This document shows positions 1-8,737 of a stretch of DNA of 64,000 nucleotides, one piece after another. This DNA is from Pseudomonas abietaniphila (GTDB taxonomy: Bacteria > Pseudomonadota > Gammaproteobacteria > Pseudomonadales > Pseudomonadaceae). Positions within the stretch are counted from its first letter, which is position 1, and each line of letters opens with the position of its first letter. A program made the translations under genes and the position numbers. Below the pieces are notes generated by a model. It did no database searches. It had not been told where the DNA came from and worked only from the letters and a program-made list of their open reading frames with translations. The stretch lies in assembly GCF_900100795.1 (NCBI RefSeq), contig NZ_FNCO01000013.1:62001-126000 (forward strand), read 5' to 3'.

Positions 1-958
1 AGAACGGCCCTGGGGTCGGCGTGTTGGTTTGCCACAGCAGCTCGGCATTGAAGTCGGCGGTTGCCGAATAATCGTCACCGAGCAAATGGGTGGCGTGAAA
101 CGGCTCGTTGTAACGCACCGGGTTGTTGTTGCGTGCATTCGTAATGCGGATGCCAATGCTGTCGTTGTTCGTGGGCACCAGCACATCGCCAGACAGCGTG
201 CCCGACACCGGGGTAAAACGCGCATTGAGGCTGAACGGCGAATCGCAGATTCGGCTGGTCGCCAGGGCAAATCGCTGAAAGGTCGCCACCTCGCCCACGC
301 GCACATTTCTGATCGCCACATCGCCAAACTCGACCGTTTCCGGCATCACCCGCAACTCGGCGTTGCACGCGACAAAACGCAGTCCTCTGAGGTCGTTGAT
401 GACGTAATTGAGGTTGTTGTCCGGCACCGGATTCATCCCGCTGCCACTGTCGATCTGAAACACACGGTAATTCAACACATCGCTGGCCACGCCCGAAGGC
501 GGCGTCGGCCCGTACTTCAGGATGAACACCGAGAACGGCAGGTTGAAGCTGACAGTTGGACAGGTCGTAATCCGGCCGGATGCTTCACTGCATCCGGGCA
601 GTGTCTGCTGTGCAGGAATTCGCCCGTTGCTTTGCAGGTAGTCGATGCCGTTGAGGGTGAGCCCGGCGCGAATACCCTGACCGATCTGCAGGTTGTCCGG
701 ATTCAAGTAAAGAAACACCTCCTCTGCGCCCCCTGGCTGCTCCCTCGCGCATTCGACGGCAACATTCAGTCGCTCGGAACGCCAGACCACACTGGCATCG
801 GGCAAGGTCGCCGGAATCGCGACGCTGCTGCTCAAGTCAGCACGAATTACCGCCTCACCTGAACCCTGTGTTTTACAGGTCATGGCCATGCCGGTCACAG
901 GCAGCGCCAGGCTCAGAAGAAAGGTCGGACACCATCGGGTAAAAGAAAACGTCGTCAT
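1..958 (-). CDS. Fimbrial tip adhesin / minor pilin (3' end outside window)
   Basis: About 319 codons are visible and no stop is reached before the window edge. The N-terminus has a Sec signal peptide (basic start, then a hydrophobic run ending near VTGMAMTC). The mature part has regularly spaced cysteines, as in two-domain fimbrial adhesins: an N-terminal lectin-like region, then a pilin-like region (motif RFVACNAEL about residue 210, then RICDSPFSLNARFTP). The ATG lies 2 nt after the upstream chaperone stop, so it is the last known gene of the chaperone-usher operon. Length and position fit a MrkD/StfH-type tip adhesin that starts the pilus and binds a surface ligand. The ligand cannot be inferred. 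Family placement is from architecture and context, not from a close match. Confidence 0.8.
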   Translation of the reverse strand, partial: MTTFSFTRWCPTFLLSLALPVTGMAMTCKTQGSGEAVIRADLSSSVAIPATLPDASVVWRSERLNVAVECAREQPGGAEEVFLYLNPDNLQIGQGIRAGLTLNGIDYLQSNGRIPAQQTLPGCSEASGRITTCPTVSFNLPFSVFILKYGPTPPSGVASDVLNYRVFQIDSGSGMNPVPDNNLNYVINDLRGLRFVACNAELRVMPETVEFGDVAIRNVRVGEVATFQRFALATSRICDSPFSLNARFTPVSGTLSGDVLVPTNNDSIGIRITNARNNNPVRYNEPFHATHLLGDDYSATADFNAELLWQTNTPTPGPF

Positions 959-960
959 GG

Positions 961-1782
961 TCAGCATTTCTCCATCGTTGAATCGGCGGCAGGCACTGCG
1001 GTGGTGACTGCGGTGGGCGGTGCGGTAAGGGCTGCGGGTGACTCAGCACCGGGTGTGCGCAGTCGTGCGTTGAAAGGTTGATCGCCTTGGGCTCGGGCAC
1101 AGAAATCGCGTTGACCGCCGTAATCGGTCAGCGCCTTGAACGCCAGGCGTCCCTGCGCTGAGCGCCTGCTCGGGATCGACTCCCAGGTCAGCGAACGCTC
1201 GGACAGCGGCTCGATCAGCAGGTATTCGCTGACCTTGTGGCCCTCGAATTCGAGGTCTTGCAACGCCACGTAGAACGGCGTCGGATTACGCACTCGGAGC
1301 GCGTGGTCGTCTTTGGCCGAGCGCTGCCACTCAAGGTTTTTCGCTGCATCGGCGGGATCGCCCGGCAACGAATCAGGGCGGTAGAACACGTTGATTCGTT
1401 GCCGTATGGCAATGCTCAATTGCTGAGGGGCTTCACTGCGACGCGGCACCTCCAGCACGTAGAGGTGCAGCAGTGATTCACGATCCCCCGGCATGCCGAC
1501 GCCCTCGTACAGGAGGCGCAACATCTGTTTTCCCTGCGCTGGCAATTGCGCAAGGTGCGGTGTCACCACGAACGGCAGGTCGGACGCTACAGACGGCTCG
1601 GCGTCAGGTGTACTCAGCCACGCCTGAATGAGCGCGCTGGTGGACGCCGGATTGCTGACTTCGATACTCGATTCGCGGAACCGGCCATCGAACACCAGGC
1701 GCGTCCCCGCCAGCGACACCGCAGCCTCGACGGCGGTGCTGGAAAACGCGGATGCTGCGCACAACAGGCACGCCCACTTCAT
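961..1782 (-). CDS. Periplasmic fimbrial chaperone (second of two)
   Basis: A 273-aa PapD/FimC-type chaperone with a signal peptide (MKWACLLC...VEAA). It would hold adhesin or pilin subunits by donor-strand complementation until the usher takes them. The N-terminal anchor Arg is present (GTRLVFDG), as is the family segment AIRQRINVFYRP. In PapD-type chaperones the residue before [LV]FYRP is the anchoring Lys112; here it is Asn. The sister chaperone at 4487-5242 keeps the Lys. The start at 1782 gives an ATGA overlap with the usher stop; a longer upstream frame lies inside the usher and lacks a signal peptide. Its place beside the adhesin suggests a tip-specific chaperone. Confidence 0.9.
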   Translation of the reverse strand: MKWACLLCAASAFSSTAVEAAVSLAGTRLVFDGRFRESSIEVSNPASTSALIQAWLSTPDAEPSVASDLPFVVTPHLAQLPAQGKQMLRLLYEGVGMPGDRESLLHLYVLEVPRRSEAPQQLSIAIRQRINVFYRPDSLPGDPADAAKNLEWQRSAKDDHALRVRNPTPFYVALQDLEFEGHKVSEYLLIEPLSERSLTWESIPSRRSAQGRLAFKALTDYGGQRDFCARAQGDQPFNARLRTPGAESPAALTAPPTAVTTAVPAADSTMEKC

Positions 1783-4352
1783 TGGCACACCACTTTGACG
1801 CGATCGTAAGTGCGTTGCGGGTTTCGGGCCGGCAGATCGAAACGCGCCCGACAGTGCTGATCGCCCCATCTGACGCGTAACTCGCCACTGTCCTGCTCGC
1901 TCAAGACCAAGGCCCGACTGCCGGGATCGACGGCAGCCAGGAGTTTTCCATTCTCGTCTTCCACGACAGCGCCGAGCGGTATGGCGCTGCCGTCGGCGCG
2001 CAGCAGTTCGAACTGCACCCGACGACCGACCGATGTCTTGAAGGAGACCCGTGGCACCGCACCGCGACGCGGCACCACCTGCGTCACCGCATTGTCCAGT
2101 TCGACATCCGCACCCAATGCCCGGGTGTCGAGGCTGACCCAGTTGGCGCGATAGGGCTGGGCGTACGGCAGAATTGCGTAGCCGTTATCCGCCGTTTCAA
2201 CCTGGCTGAAATTGGAGAGCTTCGCGCCACCAACCCCTTTGACCTCGACCAATGCAAAGGTGTCGCCCAGCGGTTGACCGAGGTTCACGCCGCCTGCATG
2301 AGCGACCACCGACCCGGACGCGCCGACACTGAGGGCGCGGTAGTCACGACCCTGACCGTATCCCGTATCGAATCGACCATACGGCGTCGTGGTGCTCAGT
2401 TTGCCGAATCCGGCCGAGCCCGAGCGATTGTCGTGACCGGCCTGCACCGAATAGAACGTATTGCGGTCATCGAAGACCTGGCCGTTGAGGCCGGTCTGCA
2501 TGTCGTAATCGCCAGCACTGTCACGCACTGCGTTCAAGAACGCGCGCGACGCGCCAGGACTGTCACCCAGAGGAAGGCTGAACGTCAGCGCAATACGGTT
2601 ATCGGTCTGACTGTCGCCGTCACGCTCGAACGCCTGGTTGCGCTCCACCGACAGGCTGTAACTCAGGCTGCGCCAAGCGGCGTTCCAGGACAGGTAGAAC
2701 TGTCGCGTCTTGCCCGCTCTGTCCCAGTAACGTTGTTCTGAGCCGATGAAGCTCAGTGAGCCTGACTGTTCGGGCAACGCCTGCGTCAGGTTGAACTCGA
2801 CACGATCCTTGGCCCGCGCCGACGCCGTGCCGTTGCGGGCGTGCAGGGCTTCGACGTGCTCATCGAGGGTCCGGTATCGGTCGGTGGAGTAGCGATAACC
2901 CGCCACCGCCAACGTGGTGTTGGTCAGGTCCAGCGTGTTGGCATACCGCACGCGCAGGCTTTGCCCGCTGTAGCGTTCACGCCGCTGCTGACTGAGTGAC
3001 TGCGTGAGGTCCAGCGACACAGCGCCCACGCCGGTGTTGACGCCGGCGCCGACGTTGCCCGCCTGATAATCCTCGGCAACCTGAAGGCCACCGGCCGCCG
3101 TCACTCGCTCGGTCAAGCCGTAAATCAATGTGGTACTGGCGAAGTTCGGCGCCTGACCGCCGTCGTTGCTGTCGTACTGCCCTGCCGCGACGCTGTAACG
3201 CAACGCGCCCTTGGGCACCATGATCGGGAGCGATGCATAGGCCTGGACGAACACCCGCTTGCGGCCGTCCGCCTCGACCACGGTGATTTCCAGATCGCCA
3301 TTGGAACCGCTGGGGTAGATATCAGAAATCTCGAACGGGCCGGGCGACACATTGCCGCTGTAGAGCATGAAACCGTTCTGGCGGACCTCCACCGTTGCGT
3401 TGGTCTCGGCGATGCCTCGAATGACCGGCGCATAAACGCGCTCGCTGTCAGGCAGCATCCCGTCGTCGGACGCCAGTGTCGCGCCGATGAACCGGACGCT
3501 GTCGAACACCTGGGAATCGGTGAAGGTTTCACCCAACGTCAGTTGGCTCTTGAGTGCGCTGATGTCGCGCTGCGCAAAGGTCCGGTTGCTGCGAAACCGG
3601 TAAGGCTGCGCATCTCCATAGACCAGCGAGGACTCGTTGCGCAGTCGCCACGCCCCCAGGTTAAAACCGTTTCGCAGCCCCAGGTAATACTGGTCCTGCG
3701 TCTGATTGCCCCGGGTGCGCCGCGCACCGCTGAAACTGTAATTGACGAAACCGACCGTTTCGCCTTCGTCCCACAATTCCGGCGGCACGTAGCCACGCGC
3801 ACTGCGCGACATCATTGACTGAGGAATGCTGATACTCAGGCGCAGACTCGCGGGCTGGTACTCGACGTGTGCGAACGCCACGTTTGCGGGCAGATCGAAG
3901 CACGCACCGGACGCGTCGGCTGAGCGCTTCATGTCGTCGATGTTCATGCCGAACTGGTGCAGCATCTCCAGCGTCAGACAGGCTTGGACCGCACCGCTGA
4001 CCGGGTTGGCGACAAAGCTGATGTCACGTCGCCCGGTCAGTGCCCGGTTGACGTAGACGTCCACACGGTACGTGCCGGGCACGACGCTGTTGCCTTGCAG
4101 AAAGGTGTTGAGGTCTGCCGGCTGGTCCGTGCCTTGAATGAACGCCGTGTTGAATTTCACGGTGGCGGCACCCTGGTTCCCCGCGTCGGTCATCGCCATC
4201 GACCCGCTGCTGACCATCCAGGCTGCGGTGGCTATACAGGCCGGCAGGGCGTGACGTCTGAGCGTCCGGGGAGGTTTTGCCGTGCACGTCCGAGTGCCTG
4301 GCGCTACTGCTTTCGAGGGACATCCCTTGTTGTTCTTGTCTCGCCGTTCCAT
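1779..4352 (-). CDS. Outer-membrane fimbrial usher (FimD/PapC family)
   Basis: At 857 aa this is a normal-length usher, the outer-membrane channel that takes chaperone-subunit complexes and assembles the pilus. After a long signal region comes the usher N-terminal domain (VKFNTAFIQG about residue 65, LNTFLQGN), then the 24-strand barrel with a plug (APVIRGIAETNATVEVRQNG), and C-terminal domains ending in a Cys pair (DQHCRARF...VVCQ) that forms the usual disulphide. It is co-transcribed with the second chaperone through a 4-nt stop/start overlap. The gap to the upstream chaperone gene is 134 nt and holds a strong terminator, so usher levels may be kept below those of fimA and the first chaperone. 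Confidence 0.96.
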   Translation of the reverse strand: MERRDKNNKGCPSKAVAPGTRTCTAKPPRTLRRHALPACIATAAWMVSSGSMAMTDAGNQGAATVKFNTAFIQGTDQPADLNTFLQGNSVVPGTYRVDVYVNRALTGRRDISFVANPVSGAVQACLTLEMLHQFGMNIDDMKRSADASGACFDLPANVAFAHVEYQPASLRLSISIPQSMMSRSARGYVPPELWDEGETVGFVNYSFSGARRTRGNQTQDQYYLGLRNGFNLGAWRLRNESSLVYGDAQPYRFRSNRTFAQRDISALKSQLTLGETFTDSQVFDSVRFIGATLASDDGMLPDSERVYAPVIRGIAETNATVEVRQNGFMLYSGNVSPGPFEISDIYPSGSNGDLEITVVEADGRKRVFVQAYASLPIMVPKGALRYSVAAGQYDSNDGGQAPNFASTTLIYGLTERVTAAGGLQVAEDYQAGNVGAGVNTGVGAVSLDLTQSLSQQRRERYSGQSLRVRYANTLDLTNTTLAVAGYRYSTDRYRTLDEHVEALHARNGTASARAKDRVEFNLTQALPEQSGSLSFIGSEQRYWDRAGKTRQFYLSWNAAWRSLSYSLSVERNQAFERDGDSQTDNRIALTFSLPLGDSPGASRAFLNAVRDSAGDYDMQTGLNGQVFDDRNTFYSVQAGHDNRSGSAGFGKLSTTTPYGRFDTGYGQGRDYRALSVGASGSVVAHAGGVNLGQPLGDTFALVEVKGVGGAKLSNFSQVETADNGYAILPYAQPYRANWVSLDTRALGADVELDNAVTQVVPRRGAVPRVSFKTSVGRRVQFELLRADGSAIPLGAVVEDENGKLLAAVDPGSRALVLSEQDSGELRVRWGDQHCRARFDLPARNPQRTYDRVKVVCQ

Positions 4353-4460
4353 TAGCTGGTTTCACTCGTGTTCTGAGTCTCGATGCGCCGCTGATTCCTT
4401 TCTCGCAGGCGCGCGAAGCTGAAGCCGGAAAACAGGTCCGGCCCGAAAAATGGGTCAACG

Positions 4461-4497
4461 AAAAAATCCCGACCAGCGTGTCACTGCTAGTCGGGAT
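4461..4497 (-). terminator. Rho-independent terminator overlapping the chaperone stop codon
   Basis: On the minus strand a 12-bp stem (ATCCCGACTAGC pairing with GCTGGTCGGGAT, one G-U pair) with an 8-nt loop is followed by six U. The upstream arm contains the TAG stop of the 251-aa chaperone. It separates fimA plus first chaperone from usher, second chaperone and adhesin, so it probably acts as a partial terminator setting subunit:usher ratio. Confidence 0.85.
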
Positions 4498-5242
4498 GAG
4501 GCTCGGCCTTACTGGCCTGGGTCACTCGTTCACTGGACACCCTGGCGTGATAGGGCTCCTGAGCGCCGAAGTCGTTGATGCTGATGAAGGACAATTCCAC
4601 CGGTCCACCCGGCGCCGAAGGGCCCAATGGCAACTGGATTCGCTGCCGTGGGGCGAGCATCCGGCTGTCCTCTTGAAACATGACGTGCCCGTTTTTACGG
4701 GCCTCAAGCTTGATCATCGAGACGTGATAAGGACCGGGGTTGCTCACTTCAATGAAGCCGCCAGACACGCGCCACTGCAGCGCTTGCGCCGCTTTCAGCG
4801 GGTCTTCAACCAAACCTTGCGGCCGGTAAAACACCTTGATGCGCTGCCGGATCGCGATCTGCAGCTCATTTTCGTTGGCGGCCTGAGGGATCTCCTGAAC
4901 GTTGAGCCAGAGTACGGACTCGCGGTCGCTTGCCAGACCCTCGCCTGAATACATCACCCTGATCAGCTGTTTGGCATCGCCCGCCATCCGCGCCAGCGGC
5001 GGGGTCACGGCGAACGGTGGCGTGTCCGGGGAGACGCTGTCGGTGCCGCCTTCAAGCCAGGATTGCGCAAGGATGTCGCTCGTCCCGGTGTTGTGCACGA
5101 TCAGACTGACTTCTTTGTTGCTGGCCGGGTAAATCAACCGTGTCGTGTTCAGCACGATGCCGGCGTGAGCTTGCGCGGCCAGCCCCATCGCCAGCCCGGA
5201 GCAGATCCACAAGGCGGAGCAACGAAAAAAAGTAGAAAACAT
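4487..5242 (-). CDS. Periplasmic fimbrial chaperone (first of two)
   Basis: A 251-aa PapD-like chaperone with a Sec signal peptide cleaved near AQAHA-GIVL. Both anchor residues are present: Arg in NTTRLIYP and Lys in AIRQRIKVFYRP. The two-domain immunoglobulin-like length is standard. It lies directly after the major subunit gene and probably folds and delivers FimA-type subunits to the usher. It is distinct from the second chaperone at 961-1782, so the cluster carries two chaperones, as in the Cup fimbrial systems of P. aeruginosa. The stop codon is part of a terminator hairpin. Confidence 0.93.
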   Translation of the reverse strand: MFSTFFRCSALWICSGLAMGLAAQAHAGIVLNTTRLIYPASNKEVSLIVHNTGTSDILAQSWLEGGTDSVSPDTPPFAVTPPLARMAGDAKQLIRVMYSGEGLASDRESVLWLNVQEIPQAANENELQIAIRQRIKVFYRPQGLVEDPLKAAQALQWRVSGGFIEVSNPGPYHVSMIKLEARKNGHVMFQEDSRMLAPRQRIQLPLGPSAPGGPVELSFISINDFGAQEPYHARVSSERVTQASKAEPHPD

Positions 5243-5269
5243 GATGGAATCGTCTCAGGTTCAGGGGTA

Positions 5270-5296
5270 GGCGGAGCGAGCATCGCTCACCCCGCC
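5270..5296 (-). promoter_or_regulatory. Hairpin between major pilin and chaperone genes
   Basis: An imperfect hairpin (GGCGG-AGCGA arms pairing with TCGCT and CCGCC, with a 4-nt bulge) fills the short gap after the fimA-like stop. It has no U-tract. Such intercistronic hairpins often stabilise the upstream pilin mRNA; that role is inference. Confidence 0.4.
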
Positions 5297-5303
5297 TGTT
5301 GCA

Positions 5304-5888
5304 TCACTGATAGTCCATCACGAACGGCAGGAAGCCGTCGGCATTGCCAGGATTGGTCGCGGCGCCGTTCAGCACATACACCGCGCCGAAGTTGATTTCA
5401 GCGGTGGCGCCGTCAGCGCCATCCTTGATCAGCGGAGTATCGATGGTTTCATTACCGCTCAGGTCCATCAGCTGATTGGAGGCGTTGAGCAGGCCGATGC
5501 CCACACCGTCGGCAGCGCCAGTGGTGCGCAGCAGTTTTTGGTCCAGATTATCGAGGCCGCTGCCCTGACGTGCGATGAAACGCATGTTCACGGTGTTGTA
5601 CTGCGAGGCACCGCCGGTGCAGTTGACCAACAATTGAATCGGCGACGCGGTTTCCAGTTTGTTGTCGGCGAAGCGGCCGATATCGGAGAAAGAAACGTTG
5701 CCCAGATCGACGTTGATTTCGCCCGGGTTGTTGCCCGGGCTTGCGCCAGTGCCAGCACCGATGTCGCAGGTGATGTTGGTGAGGGTGCCGTTAAAAACCA
5801 GCTTGCCGTTGTTTGCAGCGTGGGCCGTACCCGATACGCTGAACCCCATTGCGGCCACGATAGCCAGAGAAAGAGAAATCTTTTTCAT
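5304..5888 (-). CDS. Major fimbrial subunit (FimA-like)
   Basis: A 194-aa type 1-like pilin with a Sec signal peptide (MKKISLSLAIVAAMGF...AHA-ANNGKL). The mature protein begins with the donor strand and the typical FNGTLTNITCDIG, forms a disulphide between that Cys and the one in LLVNCTGG, and ends in the C-terminal strand FVMDYQ with a penultimate Tyr, which chaperones bind. It is the first gene of the cluster. The only upstream region is the repeat-rich gap, so the operon promoter should lie within about 100 nt of 5888. It polymerises into the fimbrial rod after translocation by the adjacent usher. Confidence 0.93.
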   Translation of the reverse strand: MKKISLSLAIVAAMGFSVSGTAHAANNGKLVFNGTLTNITCDIGAGTGASPGNNPGEINVDLGNVSFSDIGRFADNKLETASPIQLLVNCTGGASQYNTVNMRFIARQGSGLDNLDQKLLRTTGAADGVGIGLLNASNQLMDLSGNETIDTPLIKDGADGATAEINFGAVYVLNGAATNPGNADGFLPFVMDYQ

Positions 5889-6220
5889 GTTAACGACGTT
5901 CCTTGTGTCAATTCGTGTGTGCCCTAGAGGACGGCGAGAACTATAAGCGGACGGGTGATTGGCGGATGTCAGGCTTTCTACCTTGAACCTGCAGAATCTA
6001 CAGTGCAGCGTGCCAGACGTTTCCGTAGGATCTGGCAGAGCTCAGCTGTACCTGGCGGCTGGCGTGGTCTGTAGGGTAATCGCCGAAAAAAAAGGTGCGC
6101 CGACCTTTGCAGCTGATTTGTAAGGATTGGCGTGGGGCGGGGGCGAGGATGGCGCCTTGGGAGCCCAGGCGCGGGAGTGCGATCTGTCGGTTAGTTTGGG
6201 TGGCGCTGGAGGGTTCTGGC

Positions 6221-6814
6221 TAACGCCAGACCTGTTCCGCCTTCGGCGGGTTACTTGAAAAGACCCCAAGTAACCAAGGGTTGGCTCCCGGTTGGGCCCG
6301 ACTTCGTCGGGTACCTTCACTCCGGCGACGCTCCGTGGGCCCGCGCCGAACGGACATCCATGTCCTGACGGCGCTCTCGCGGCATCCATGCCGCTCGACC
6401 CACTCCACGCCGCCTGCGTTCAGCCTGCACCCAAGTCGCATTTTGTGGTGTCCGGACTGTCGCGCTAGAAAAGCAAAATCAAAAGCATCAGATGACGGGA
6501 TCCTGTAGGAGCGCGCTTGCCCGCGATCTGCCGCGCAGCGGTAGCAAAATCAGGCGCCTCAGTTATGCCTGACACACCGCATGTACCGGTTTTGCTGCCG
6601 CTACGCGGCAGATCGCGGGCAAGCGCGCTCCTACATAGACAGCGCCGTCAGGACATGGATGTCCGTTCGGCGCGGGCCTAAGGAGCGTCGCCTTCGTTAC
6701 GGAATCTCGACGAAGTCGAGGCCAAACCAGGGGCCAGGACGCTGGCTGACTCTTGAAACAAAGAGGGGTGTCCTTTCAAGTAACCCGCCGAACGCAGAAC
6801 AGTTTGGCCGTTAG
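6221..6814. repeat. Long imperfect inverted repeat flanking a REPIN
   Basis: The left arm (about 6221-6377) is repeated in inverse orientation at about 6639-6814. The inner 37 bp are identical (6339-6375 versus 6641-6677), and an outer block containing TTCGGCGGGTTACTTGAAA is also shared. Between the arms lies a complete REPIN. The arms contain a near-palindrome, GGACATCCATGTCC. It could be a non-autonomous element or a pair of one repeat family; no transposase is present. Confidence 0.7.
6504..6635. repeat. REPIN, GCGCGCTTGCCCGCGATC type
   Basis: Two inverted REP sequences (TGTAGGAGCGCGCTTGCCCG at the left, its reverse complement ending CTCCTACA at the right) flank about 50 bp of spacer with AAAATCAGGCGCCT. 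The same sequence type recurs at 57724-57854 and 18453-18555. Confidence 0.9.
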
Positions 6815-6939
6815 GACAAACCAAGCCATCAGCGTCACCCCAGAAAGTCGAGATGCACACCATCCAAGTCAGCTTGGTGTGCGCCGCATCCGGACGAATG
6901 CGATGTGTCGTTCAACATGGATGCGTAGACTCACCGGCC

Positions 6940-7269
6940 TTACTGGTAACTCAACGTCACAACGCCAATCCGCTCACCCGCGATAACCGAAGAGCGTTCG
7001 ACATAGACGGCGGACAACGGCGTCAATGCCCCACCACACGCATCGTCGCGCGGGGCGAGTTCCACTGTCAGGTTCTCGCTGACCTTCAGCATCTTGACCG
7101 AATCCGTTTGCTGGGCAGCGTCGAGAACCCTCGCGTCACAACCGGCATTCACAATCCGACCGTGAAACCTCAGTGCGCTTTCTGTCGCCGAAGCGACCGG
7201 TCCGGCCAGAACCCAGGCCCCCACCAACGCGATCGAAAAAAACACCGAGACTGTCTTTTTACTGTTCAT
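6940..7269 (-). CDS. Short secreted fimbrial-subunit-like protein
   Basis: A 109-aa protein with a clear Sec signal peptide (MNSKKTVSVFFSIAL...ASA). The mature part starts like a type 1 pilin (LRFHGRIVNAGCDARV), has a second Cys (DDACGGAL) that could close the pilin disulphide, and ends with a pilin-like terminal strand (GVVTLSYQ). It is about half the length of a normal pilin. The start at 7269 has GGAG 7 nt upstream; an ATG at 7275 overlaps that site and is less likely. It lies on the same strand as the fimbrial cluster but is separated by the repeat region, so it has its own promoter. Role unknown; possibly a minor pilin or termination subunit. Confidence 0.7.
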   Translation of the reverse strand: MNSKKTVSVFFSIALVGAWVLAGPVASATESALRFHGRIVNAGCDARVLDAAQQTDSVKMLKVSENLTVELAPRDDACGGALTPLSAVYVERSSVIAGERIGVVTLSYQ

Positions 7270-7564
7270 CGCCATACTCCGCAGTGAAGGCCCGCTTTTA
7301 GAAGTCGAGCCAGGGACAGCCAGCCAGAAAAATCACGAACATCGCTGTAGGAATTGTCGTTATTAAGCTAGATCCCGTTGATCGAAAATCGTGCCCTCTC
7401 TCTGGCTATCGCCCTGTTGCGCCGTTTCTTTACGCCACTTCATGCTCCGCCCTATTCCGGCTGACAATATTGACAGGTAGCAGTCATTTTGCTGACCGGG
7501 TCGAAGGGTTATAAAGGAGGCTCTCGATTACCTGCCTCCACACTTTCGCTGGCGTTATCCCCGT
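7270..7564. other. Divergent intergenic region upstream of the efflux operon
   Basis: About 295 bp between a minus-strand pilin-like gene and the plus-strand RND operon; it must hold both promoters. AAAGGAGG at 7513-7520 looks like a ribosome site but is 44 nt before the annotated adaptor ATG. No operator could be assigned. Confidence 0.5.
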
Positions 7565-8737
7565 ATGCACAAGAAGAAAAACTCTGTGATTGCCGTTGCC
7601 GGACTGGCGTTGCTTATTGCGGTCGGTGTCTGGTTTTCCACGCGTCCGGCCGAAAAGAAAGTCAGCGCTCCTGCGGCAGTGCCGGTTCAGGTGATCAACG
7701 TCATTGAGGAGGACGTGCCCCGCTACGTGACCGGCATCGGGTCGGTGCTGTCGCTGCAAAGCGTGGTGATTCGTCCGCAAGTGGACGGCATCCTGACCAA
7801 ACTCTTGGTCAAGGAAGGGCAACAAGTCAAAAGCGGAGATCTGCTGGCGACCATTGACGACCGTTCCATTCGCGCAGCACTGGAGCAAGCGAAGGCGCAA
7901 CTGAGTCAGAGCCAGGCGCAACTCGACGTGGCCCAGGTGGACCTCAAACGCTACAAGTTACTGACCGTCGACAACAGCATCTCCAAGCAGCAATACGACC
8001 AGCAGCAAGCCTTGGTCAATCAGCTCAAGGCCACCGTGCTGGGCAATCAAGCCTCGATCAATGCGTCACAAGTACAGCTTTCCTACACTCAGATCCGCTC
8101 TCCGGTGACGGGTCGCGTCGGGATTCGCAATGTCGATGAAGGCAACTTCCTGCGGGTCAGCGATGCCACCGGTCTGTTCTCGGTGACTCAGATCGACCCG
8201 GTCTCGGTAGAGTTTTCCCTTCCACAACAGATGCTCCCTACGCTGCACGATCTGCTCGCGTCCACGACGCCTGCCCCGGTCAACGCCTATCTCGGCGAGG
8301 GCGCGACGGGCACGCTGCTGGGCGAGGGCAAATTGACGCTGATCGACAACCAGGTCGCGGCGACCACCGGCACCATTCGCGCCAAGGCCACGTTCGATAA
8401 TGCCGCCGAGAAACTCTGGCCCGGTCAGTTGGTGACGGTGCGTATCCAGACGGCGCTGGATCGCAATGCACTGAAGGTGCCGCCACAAGTGGTGCAGCGC
8501 GGCATCGATCAGCATTACGTGTACCGCGTCAAAGGCGACAAGGTTGAAGTGGTCCCCGTGAAAGTCGAGTACCAGGACAGCGACCTGATGCTGATCAGCG
8601 GGGTCAACGTCAACGACGTGCTGGTCAGCGACGGGCAGTCACGCCTCAAGGATGGCGCTCGCATCGAAGTGGTCAAAGCGCAGGCGGTTGATACGTTGGC
8701 CGCTGCTGCCGGTAGCGCAAAAGGGGCGGCCAAATGA
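7565..8737 (+). CDS. RND efflux periplasmic adaptor (MdtA/AcrA family)
   Basis: A 390-aa membrane-fusion protein that would link an inner-membrane RND pump to an outer-membrane channel. It has an N-terminal membrane anchor (about residues 8-25), the biotinyl-lipoyl half (VVIRPQVDGILTKLLVKEGQ), an alpha-helical hairpin rich in Gln/Ala (ALEQAKAQLSQSQAQLD), the second lipoyl half (YTQIRSPVTGRVG) and beta-barrel and proximal domains. Its stop overlaps the pump start by 4 nt. No outer-membrane factor gene follows, so a TolC/OprM-type channel from elsewhere must be used. The ATG lacks a good ribosome site; a strong one lies 44 nt upstream, so the start may be slightly upstream with a non-ATG codon. 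Confidence 0.93.
   Translation: MHKKKNSVIAVAGLALLIAVGVWFSTRPAEKKVSAPAAVPVQVINVIEEDVPRYVTGIGSVLSLQSVVIRPQVDGILTKLLVKEGQQVKSGDLLATIDDRSIRAALEQAKAQLSQSQAQLDVAQVDLKRYKLLTVDNSISKQQYDQQQALVNQLKATVLGNQASINASQVQLSYTQIRSPVTGRVGIRNVDEGNFLRVSDATGLFSVTQIDPVSVEFSLPQQMLPTLHDLLASTTPAPVNAYLGEGATGTLLGEGKLTLIDNQVAATTGTIRAKATFDNAAEKLWPGQLVTVRIQTALDRNALKVPPQVVQRGIDQHYVYRVKGDKVEVVPVKVEYQDSDLMLISGVNVNDVLVSDGQSRLKDGARIEVVKAQAVDTLAAAAGSAKGAAK

Larger units (their letters stand above)
5889..6939. other. 1.05-kb gene-free, repeat-rich region
   Basis: No credible gene is seen: open frames here lack ribosome sites and encode low-complexity Arg/Pro/Ser-rich sequence that follows the repeats. It holds the fimA leader (5889-5990), a composite inverted repeat (6221-6814) around a REPIN (6504-6635), and a bulged hairpin at about 6855-6882 (GCACA..CCAAG/CTTGG..TGTGC). 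Confidence 0.75.

Noticed and set aside
6042..6389. Possible small genes in the repeat region
   Set aside because: The frames follow the inverted repeats, give Pro/Arg/Ser-rich low-complexity sequence and lack ribosome sites.
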